From Ascaris suum (taxonomy: Eukaryota > Nematoda > Chromadorea > Rhabditida > Ascarididae), in contig CM024184.1 in the NCBI GenBank assembly GCA_013433145.1, positions 6,324,137 to 6,388,136 on the forward strand: 64,000 nucleotides of DNA. The letters are read 5' to 3'. The notes below the pieces were generated by a model. The model had not been told where the DNA came from. It ran no database searches and saw nothing but the letters and a program-made list of their open reading frames with translations. Both the position numbers and the translations under genes were made by a program. The first letter of the stretch is position 1. Each line of letters starts with the position of its first letter. Below are positions 43,501-64,000 of the stretch, piece by piece.

Positions 43501-44389
43501 AAAATTATAATAATCAATTTATCTATGAAAACGATGGATCTGCGGAATAGTGGTGTAAAACTCTTTTCGAGCAATATCACTTGGTTAAAGTGGAAATTTA
43601 ATTTATGAAGTTAACGATTATTTAAGGCTAATGAATATCATATCAAAAATTGGAGATTAGAAGTCAATCTACAGCACGGGACAACACCTGTCGTATTTCA
43701 TCGCAATAGAACTTATGGTCGCAGGTTTAAACAATTCGACAGGTAAATAAACAAACAAATAGATGCCTATATAAACGCAGAAATGACTTCTCATGCTGGA
43801 AACGCTGAAGAGGTGCGGATAATTTTTCATTTAGGCATCATAGGTTTGACTAGAAATCCCTCATTAAGGAAATATGATGATGCAAAAGAAAAGTTATCAC
43901 ATATTGCTACACAATACTGGGTTGTTCACAAATGTTTCACAAATATTTTCTCACAGTGGTGCCGATTTAAAAAGATGCTGCTAAAATTTCTTGTTTCCTT
44001 CTGTCTTGGTTCAAATCCATTGCGCATCGCTTCTTTCTCACGATTATAAGATAAAAGGTAGTATGAAATCATATGAGGTTCTGGAAAGAAGGGGGAGGGG
44101 TACATCTTATCACACATCAAGAAAATATATGTTTGAGCGAAGAAACACATTTCCTGATATCAAGTGATCACCAAAGTTTATTATTAATGTTGACAAGGGA
44201 GTGCTGATTTAAAACAACTTATGAACTATATTATTCGAATAAAAACCTATTATCAAATAGGTTTGGATACGATAATTAATCGTAGCACAATTTGAGAAGG
44301 TTTTTGAAAGGGGAAAATGAGAAATAAATCTAGCCAGTCTATCAGTGTTTATTGAATGATATCGCAAATCCGCTTTATTCGTCACCGAC
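40524..44389. other. No certain exon
   Basis: Possible 3' exons of the coiled-coil gene may lie here. After the TTCCAG acceptor at 42014 a phase-0 frame stays open for about 28 codons to a stop, but this is weak. A nine-base inverted pair (TTGTTGGCA and TGCCAACAA, 42251-42300) encloses two short palindromes. Confidence 0.4.
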
Positions 44390-44746
44390 CTAACCGTATA
44401 GACAGTAAACCTTCGGCCTATTTGCATACTGAAAGACGAGAAAATATTCAAATGAGACAAAACAGATAATGACGTGCTCTTCGATAGTGACCTTATGGGA
44501 TGCCTTATAAGCCCTATCAGGATAAAATATAGAGGATAAGTTTGTTTCATGCATCAATCCTGTCGTTTGTATTTGCAATATAACCTCACCTTTTATGGAT
44601 TTTTGGAGTTTCTCGTTCAAAACGTCGTCTTGTGCAACTTCGAGAGGGAAACTTGTTCTTGCCCACAGCGTTAGGTTGCAGCATGCTAAATCAATTATAC
44701 GTGAAATATGCTCATTCAATGGATTTAAAATTGACGAAATGACAAG
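44390..44746 (-). CDS. Possible exon of an unidentified helical protein
   Basis: After a CCTCAG acceptor the frame is open for 118 codons to a stop. The first 50 residues (LVISSILNPLNEHISRIID..., then TSFPLEVAQDDVLNEKL) look coding and helical. A donor (AAAG-GTGAGG) at 44590 may end the exon there, which would leave the rest intronic. The open frame also extends upstream to about 44776. No partner exon was found. Confidence 0.35.
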   Translation of the reverse strand, partial: LVISSILNPLNEHISRIIDLACCNLTLWARTSFPLEVAQDDVLNEKLQKSIKGEVILQIQTTGLMHETNLSSIFYPDRAYKASHKVTIEEHVIICFVSFEYFLVFQYANRPKVYCLYG

Positions 44747-47700
44747 CTGAGGATTTATTTCAGTTATCTTTTGAAGAATCCTTCACCTCTGAAGGAAAAA
44801 CCTTACTTGCGTTCTTCCACTTTTTTTAAAAAACATTTTAAAATCGTATTTATGCTCTAAGAAAACAATTCTGCACTGCCATTAGTAAAATTATCGTCAG
44901 AGAGCCGCAATATGCATCAAATAGAAAATGAATGAATAATTGCAGAAAAAGATTGCACTCATTGAGCTTCAATTTCATTCTGCCTAGCATATGCAAAATC
45001 TCTTTGCCAATCAAAACAAAACTTTGCACTAATATTGCAAAAATTCAAAATTGCACTCAATGAGTGAAACAAAAAATGCTTCGCATATAAAAATTGCAAT
45101 AAAAAAGAAGTTTTTTTTTAAATTTCAAAATGAATTAAAGAAATTGGCTAATGAAATAAACGAATAGAGAGCAATACATGAAGTTCTTACGATGAGGTTC
45201 AACATAGGAACTCATATCGCCAAATTTATGGGGAAATTAATTCTTCAATATGAGAAGGAAATCGACGATAGAAAGAGAGTATATAAATAATCAATTGAAT
45301 TAAGTGGTTTTCGCTATTTTATTTGATTTGGTTTATTTTCATTTTTTTTTGAAAAATTTTCTCCTTTCATGCATACCATCGATTTTTCCTTTCCTTTTTT
45401 TTGGATAAGTTTGGTCGGTTTTTTTTGGGACAACTTTGAATGACGTCATAAATCTTCCGAATCAACGACTATATTTATTGATCGACTTATCAAATGATTA
45501 GCTGATAAGCAAGCAATGCTGCATTTACATATATGTAAGTGTTTTGAATGAGCAGTTAAAATTTGATCTAACGTGAAGGATCACTTGACCATTTTCGAGT
45601 TAATCTCGGCAGATCAGATTAAGAATCAGTTATCAGTTCCACAAGATAGGGTGAATTTTTTAAAGAATTTCTGCAAAAAGGTTCCATTTTATGAACACTG
45701 AAATTCTAAGAAGTGGATATCACTGTATGGGCGGAAATCATTCGATAAAGTCATGCTTATTTCGTTCATTAGAGGAGGTAAGCGAGGAGTTACGTTACAG
45801 TGGAGTCAAGGTTTAATAACTAAGCGTTCATGTAGTTGGTGCTAATAATGTCCATTTGGGTAAGTAATCAAGCATGAACGCATGATTCATATATTGATCT
45901 ACAATGTCGGTAGCAACTGTTCTCACACCTGTTGCTTCTGAGACATGAGAGAGAAAAGTGGGAAAAACTTTTCATCCACTTTTACCTGTAGTAGTTTACC
46001 CCTATCATCTACCTTTATCCATCCTTTCGTTGGAGACTGCCGACATTCGATGGTCAGTGAAATCTGATGACTATTATAGAATCAATATTTCATTGAATAT
46101 GAAATATGTATATTACAGCTTCGGATAAAATTTTCCACAGTAACTTTTCACAGAAAAAAGATTACATCCTCATAGAGCAGCTTCTAACTGAGTCAATAAA
46201 ATCAAGTATTATTGCAAGTGTTAATTGAAAGAAAATTTAGACAATAGAAATAAAATTTATGCCGAAAAGTTTCTTCTATTTGAGCAACGAGTTCTATGAT
46301 GAAACACTAAGGAATAATTACTTCGAGCTCTTGAAAAATTTGGCATAATTTTAGGATGAAGTGAAGTTATAATTGCCGGATGAAATTTTCGAGTTAAAAT
46401 GATAAGTGTGGAATATCGAAAAAATGGTTCGATTTTTCGGAAACCTTTTATAACCCCAGTGGTACTATCCAAAATAGGTTCATCAGATAAGACTAAAACA
46501 TCGCAACAATAAGTGCGCTTAATAGTTGATTCGAATACTCCTCTGTCCAATTAAATTTGAACTTTTATAATCTTGTAAATCCTCTTCCTTGACATCATTA
46601 GTCCTACGATGATATGAACCGATCACGTGAGAGAATGCCTCTTGTTTATAGGCGATATTCAATTCAGTGGTAAAAACGAAGGGTGAGAAGAACTCCGGAG
46701 TTAAAATTTTTCAATATACGAGAGGAGTTAATTCCGTTATTGAATGTGATTGCAATCAACAACGAAAAAAAAAGAGTTATTATGCTCTGCATTTTCCATT
46801 AAGTTATAGCATTTATTTCTGATTTTTACTGCAAAGCTCAAATTATATTCATGTGAACAAACGCGAACAATAGAAGAAAATTGGTTTTTCCCTGAAAAAA
46901 AAAGTTCCTTGAAAATAATCCGAAGCAATGAATTTAACCTTTATTTCGATATGAAGATGTGGATAATTTTTCCTGATTAAATCGATATTCAAAAATACAT
47001 TCCCCTATTGTTATTCACACTTGGTTATCTCAAAAGTTTTCCACTTGCTCATCTATCTATCACTTCATCACGTTGAAATATGCTGAAAATGTTAAGTGAT
47101 CATTTAGTATGCTATCAATAAGCCACATTCCTTTCGATGTAAACTGTTAAGGCATCAGTTAAACCTAGTAAGGTTGGGGAAACTGTATCTCGCGGCTTCA
47201 TTGCACTAATCTAATTTATTATTTCTATTACTAACTAACCACCACAATAAATAAAGCTAATACTTTTATTATTTTTTACTTTATCTTTGGATTTCAAAGT
47301 CAATTTAGCAATGAGATACCATCACGGCGATAACTCATTTAAGCGGAAGAAATAAGGTGCCATAGATAACTCTCAAAAACACTCTCACTTGGTAGTATCA
47401 TCGTGTTCGGCTCAATGTGCATTGAAATCGTCGCATTTATTTTTCTTCATCGCCTTCATTTAGGCATTTGAGTACATTTGGCCACCTTCAAGGATACGAA
47501 ACGCATAACGCGTTATGTTGGTCCATTCCGCTGCGTTGTCATGGATACAACAGAATAGAGCGTCATGTAAACGGTTTGCTAGCAACCAAAATTGGCATAC
47601 TTTTGGCACTGGCTGTTTTATTCTTCATAATGTAAAATCATAGTATTTTCGACTTTCATTTTATACAGTAATTCCTTTACTAACAAGTAAAATTGTTGTG

Positions 47701-48683
47701 GCTCATTTTTATAATCAAAGAAAATTACTTTTCTTGACTCATAGAAATTGCTCTTTTAGCGTATATAAATCTTAAAAAAGAAATAATTTTTCGTCATATT
47801 TATGCAAATGATAAGCTTTCTTCTTATTAGAGAACAATAATGAACGCTTCGGTATAGCTCATCTTTAGTGAACAATGTTCTCTCAGAAGTAGCAAAAATA
47901 TGAAGCATCATTCCTATGCTACGATGAGTAGTAAAATACCGCCCGAAGAATGCAGAAATTTGCGTAATTTTTCAAAAAGAAGCCGATCCTGTAATTAATG
48001 CGGTCTTTCGACCCCCGTCTTTCCCATATAAATTCACTTCCTCCACGTATAAATTTGAAAAAAAATTCTTGCTCTTTTTCATGATCCTTCTTCACTTATA
48101 GCAAAAGTGTCGTATAAGATAGGAGGACAACATTTACTCTCCAGTCAGAAAAGAACGCTCGATTGCCGGCTTTGGGTTTGCTGCGCTAAACGAGTTGGCC
48201 AATATTTGAAGGCCTTGCATCCATAAAGGAAAAAAAAAATTAAACAACCAGATGGAGTTTGGAGATTATTGAACGGGACAGGTTCAAACGTAGAAATTGA
48301 AAATTTTTTGAATAAATGAACGAAAAATGCTGGGGCGAAGGACATTGTCTTGATTATATTGATTACAATAGCATATAGCTGCAACAGGAATATATGAGAT
48401 CATGTGGTTACAATTACAGTGCTTCATCTCTAGACTGTGATATAATGGAGGATCTTATAGAGTGTATATTCTCTTCCACTTCCTTTATGATATTCACTTA
48501 ATTGTCAAATTAGTATGGCGCAGATTCCCGTTCATAACCATTTCTATCATAAAAACTAAAGTAGGCGCTTGTTCCATTAAAATTCGCCAATCTTTCAATT
48601 TATTTGAACAAATGATTTCATCACTTAGGCGTAAATTCAGTGTTTCAGCAGATGTGCATACAAAATCGCCATATCAAACAACA
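44747..48683. other. Non-coding stretch upstream of BBS1
   Basis: AT-rich, no convincing exon. The promoter of BBS1 should lie in the right part; a possible X-box is listed separately. An open frame at 46257-46550 (minus) has no usable splice sites. Confidence 0.5.
47535..47551 (+). promoter_or_regulatory. Possible RFX/DAF-19 X-box upstream of BBS1
   Basis: GTTGTCATGGATACAAC has inverted GTTGT/ACAAC arms around CATGGAT. Its first 14 bases agree with the nematode X-box consensus GTHNYYATRRNAAC at all but one position. It lies about 1.13 kb before the BBS1 start, further than usual for X-boxes in C. elegans. Confidence 0.25.
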
Positions 48684-59547
<10,864 letters not shown>

Positions 59548-60790
59548 TAAGTTTTTATTTTTTTCCATTGAATGATGCAACGCTTATGTTAAGGTAAACA
59601 GTGAATTATAAAGTTTATTCTGATGCAATTTTCTTGCAAACGTTTTAGATTTTTTTTTTTGAATTTCATAATCCTTGAAATGGAAAATAAAAATCGCAAA
59701 TTTAGCGAAAATTTTCTCTCCCCCACCCCTCCTTTCCACTCGGCCCCCTCATCATCATTGAATACAGTTGCAAGAGCTGACTATACTTTTGCATTGCAAA
59801 GTAGGTAAATGCGCCTTCTCGACCACGAATGTTACATCCCTTTGCATGTGTGTATTTATGTCTGTTTTTGCGTTGGCGGATTTGTCCCTATGCAAACTCA
59901 ACACAGGGACCATTAAACCCAGTGTAGGAAATTTTGATAGGTATAGCATACCCCATAGTCCGCATCCCTGGTGAGATCCAAGCTGATCTATGAATTTGAA
60001 TAGACTTGTGGTCACTTAAAAGCTTATTTGAACCGCATCTTTTGAATCGATAGGATTTTTGTTTTGCATTTATTGAGTTACAAAAATATTTCCTCTTAAA
60101 ATCGGTACACATCATCGAGCCGTTGCAATGGCACATGTGTTACTGCCAATACTGAACACATTTGAATATTATTTGCCAATTTATAACAACTTGTTATTGT
60201 TAAGCGAGTCTTTGTAAAAGCGTACATCGTAAAAGTTTACTTATCACTCGGCCTTCATAACCAATCAAATAAGCAAAGAAGATTTTTCTTTAATGTGGCA
60301 CTTCCAGTATTGTTTCTCCACAACTTTTCCTTTCGATTATATCGCTGCATTTGCCAGCTCAACATTCAATGCTTCTGAGCTTGAATTATTGGATAGACCG
60401 AATATAACTACGCACTCAGCAGCACAGACGTAGAATTGCCATAATGCGTCTTTAAAAAACAAATTTGCGCGAGGTACACAAAATTCATAACTGAGATGAA
60501 ATTGAAGATGATGGAGAGATATGCTTATTGTGTCGTCTTATTTTCTGTGTGCTGACCCCTGAATTTATATTGCATTTGCAAATAAATATGAAAAACGGAT
60601 GCACAGTTTTATGCGTTTAGATGAATGAAAACGATTCCTTCGAATTGCAAAACATTCATTTTTTTTCAGTCTTTACATATAACTAACTTACATAATAATG
60701 AACATCATCCGAAAGATACGATGATGATATCTTAGAAACAATTCGGATAAACATATGAAAGAGTGGATAAAAGAACGAATAAATGGATAA

Positions 60791-60794
<4 letters not shown>

Positions 60795-60886
<92 letters not shown>

Positions 60887-60924
60887 TTGTGTTATTTACT
60901 TATTTATTTATTTATTTATTTATT
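60795..60924. repeat. TA array followed by TTTA repeats
   Basis: TA from 60795 to 60885, then TTTA units to 60924. Confidence 0.95.
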
Positions 60925-63030
60925 GACATTACTTGTATAGGTGGTTGTCTACACTATGCATAATATTTTGTGTAATTAGAATGATGCAGAAGTTCTCACT
61001 GGAGTATATTTAAGCCTCGCGAATGATGAGTGCACATATTATCGTTTAAGGTGCCATAACTGCAAATTTATTTTCAAATCCAATGTCAGTTTTTCTTTTC
61101 ATTTAAGTGACGCTGAATAAAACCTCTAAATTGCACTTAAATAAGTAAATTGCTTGAAAAAAAACACTTCATATCATTTACGTTTTGAGTAAATGTAAAC
61201 GTTGACAGATAGCGCTGTATTAGTTTAAGAGAAAAAAAGAAGCCGCCAGAGAAAAAGTTAGAAAGACTGTTGCGATACGTACACTTTGCAATACAAATTA
61301 TTGTAAGAAACAGTTACCGCATTATTCGAATCAAAAACTAGCGAAAGAGTCAGCACTTTAACTAATGGATATCGCGAGCAACCGACAAGTAGCATAAAAT
61401 TCAAACAAAAAAAATCCTTTACCATCAATGGAGTATTCCGGAGCAAAACTTTGCCAAAAAATTTCAGGACTACTTAAGTTACCACACCCCCCCCCCCCCC
61501 CCCAACTGATAGGAAAAGTGTAAGACCATCAAGCAAGCTTGAAAATGACTAAGTTGCTATAATTCACATAAACAAAGTTAACAAGAACCGTTTAATAATC
61601 TTTACTGCTTCTGCATATTCCATATTGCTGAGATTTTGGTTGGCAGAATTTATAGAGGAAGGAGGGAAAGCAGCTGAAAGAGGATGGAGAGGGAAGGATG
61701 GCAAGTGGGGACGCAAGAAGAATAGGATAAGATTTAACATTTGGTCGCTCTTTTTGAGCGCTCTACCGAATTAGTTTACTCTTTTGGAGCGCCTCATGGC
61801 ACTACTTTGCTAGTCGAGCTCCTAGGACCTGATATCGTAACTCTCGATTGCAAAGAACTCGATATCATAGGATCGCTATCATCACTAGACAAGATCATAA
61901 GTTAGGGACTCGAAACGGTGAAATATTCGATTCTAAAAGGTCAGCGAACATTGTCGACGTCGTTTGATGCAATAATTTCCGCCTGTGAAATCATTGTAAT
62001 TAATGACATGTCTAGAAGTTATTCTAAAAAGAAAAACCTTGTGTGACTTCACGTGATCCTTATAGGAAATACTTTCAGGAACATTTACCTTTCTCAATAT
62101 TCATTAATCATAAGAAGTACAATATGTTTAGTTGAAACGATCGGTTGCAACTTTTACGACAACATTGCTTAGATTCTTTTCATTTCGCCCTTCCTTACGG
62201 GTATTTGATGGATGCTGTCATTTTTTCCTTCACAAAGGAGTGGAAAAAATTTCCATATCGATTTTTGAGACGATAAGCATTCCACCTAAACGAAAATGAA
62301 ACCATCCGTAGAAGTACTAAAAAAAAAACAGCCAAAGTACACTTTCACTTTTGTGTCGAATTGATTAATTCCACGAACGAGGAGACATTTCTACACTTAT
62401 CAGTGAGTTTAGAGGTATACCTTATCGATATAATGATCTGTCAACTGATTCAAAAGAAAAGGGGAAAGCTTCATCGATGTTCTGATTGGAAAGTATGATA
62501 AGTGAAGAAAGAGCAACTTTCACTTTAAAAGACTCTCTATGAGGTTAGCGATGAATGATTCAATGAAAGATTTAGAAAAAAGCCGGTTTAATAGTCTCAT
62601 TGAATCGAAATTCAACGATAATTTCTAAAGCGAATGAAATTTGATAAGCAATAAACAACTCATAAGAATTTCACAAGTTCGATGCAATATTCTAATCATT
62701 TTATCAATTATTAATGAAAAATTAACATTCCTGTGAAAGTATTTTCTTAAAGAAATGAAAGTAATTTCCACCTCATGAATAGAACATCCGATCACTACTG
62801 ATGAATAAGTATGCCAGCATATAATAAAACGAAAATTAAGTGGAACTGAAAGATTTTTTCTTTTTGAAACTATGTTCAATGTCTTTCGAAGCATTGATAT
62901 CGGTGGTGTTTTTCTGTATTATCGAGTATCTTCATAAAAACACATCGGCGAAGCTCAAAATCTCCAGAAATACTTCCTACATATTATGTACTAATGCTAA
63001 TTTTTTGTTAATCTAAAGATTTAGTATATT

Positions 63031-63031
63031 C

Positions 63032-63092
<61 letters not shown>
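63031..63092. repeat. CT dinucleotide array
   Basis: About 62 bp of CT with one CCC interruption near the start. Confidence 0.95.
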
Positions 63093-63095
<3 letters not shown>

Positions 63096-64000
63096 TTCAT
63101 CATCATCAGGTATTACTGCGATATACTTAGCGAGTTCATTTCCACGTCGAAAATGTCACGTGCAAAATTTTTTTTGCCGAATTTATGTTGTAATTGTCGG
63201 GCGTTTTCGTCTTCATTTTATCACTAATACTTCCTATCACTGACCAAAATCACTTCTTATATTAGCTTAACTGTAATATACATACGTATGTGATGCATAT
63301 AAGTGTTTTCCCATCAATGTGTTTTATTTCGGAAGCAACGAATCTATAGATGAGATGTGATCATATTTAGCGCATTAAAGTTGTCCCATACCTATTAATC
63401 TGTTATGATTGCTTGTGGTAATGATAAGTTTTGAAAGATTTTTTCATTATGGAACCTGATAAAGTACCTATGATGCTTGAAAAGATGGTTTTCTTCGAAA
63501 GCTTATTATAGGTGCAATTGCTAGGTTCGATACGAAAAGCGAATGCTACGCATTATATCATTGTTTAACACATAAAAGCTCAACTGTTTTGCAAACATGT
63601 GCATCTTGTTAAATCTCCTTGCGTGTTTTCGTATTTAAAAAAAAATATTTTCATTCGATTTTGCAATTTTTGATGCTAAATACTTTCGACATAATTGCTT
63701 ACATTTATCTCACCTAGAATAAATATCTATTATGTTTATACTTTAAATGTGAATTGAATTGTAAACTCTACGCTGTCATGAAGATTTTTGCATTATTGCT
63801 GCACTCATTGCTTCTCTCTTCTCTTCCATTTCATTGATGATTTTTTTTTTCGCTCCTTTCATTTCTTTATTTCAATATATTTTTTCGTGCATTAAGAATA
63901 GCGATTTTCGTGATTAGTAAAAATGATCAATTATCTAAAAACGTTTAATTAATCAATTAGAGATATTTCCACCACTTTACACAGTTGTATAAGTTCATGA

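Larger units (their letters stand above)
59548..64000. other. Downstream of BBS1 exon 8, no gene identified
   Basis: I looked for the BBS1 C-terminal exons (human VLGLLVCFLYNEALYSL region) and found no match in phase. An inverted 8-bp pair (TGATATCG and CGATATCA) lies near 61830-61870. The remainder is AT-rich with simple repeats. Confidence 0.45.

Overview
The window looks like a piece of an AT-rich nematode genome. The splice acceptors are mostly of the nematode TTTCAG type, introns run from about 160 bases to several kb, and a ciliary BBS1 gene can be followed exon by exon. The species cannot be named from the sequence, and the nematode assignment is an inference.

Region 1 (1-9545) is one tandem array with a 209-210 bp period. 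Every unit carries a complete class II tRNA-Ser (anticodon GCT) on the minus strand with a TTTT terminator. I count 44 intact copies. The array is cut by the left edge of the window. On the right it ends in a decayed unit holding a tRNA pseudogene and one more decayed spacer.

Region 2 (about 11.1-21.3 kb) holds a minus-strand multi-exon gene for a multi-pass transporter of the major facilitator type, from 21318 down to a stop at 12426. Two near-identical exon-like copies lie on the opposite strand in its 2.3 kb intron.

Region 3 (21.3-35.8 kb) is gene-poor. It contains a 29-bp minisatellite, a Penelope-like retroelement remnant with a GIY-YIG motif and hammerhead-like inverted ends, a possible broken gene, a decayed LINE with an endonuclease motif, a 214-bp TA array and a 76-nt near-perfect foldback.

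Region 4 (35.8-40.5 kb) holds four plus-strand exons of an unrecognised helical protein, with one probable GC-AG intron. Region 5 (40.5-48.7 kb) has only one weak minus-strand coding candidate.

Region 6 (48.7-59.5 kb) is BBS1 on the plus strand, a BBSome subunit of cilia: eight exons in compatible phase cover most of the protein, but one short internal exon and the last exons were not found. Region 7 (59.5-64 kb) shows only simple repeats. The protein genes do not form an operon, and no functional link between them is visible.
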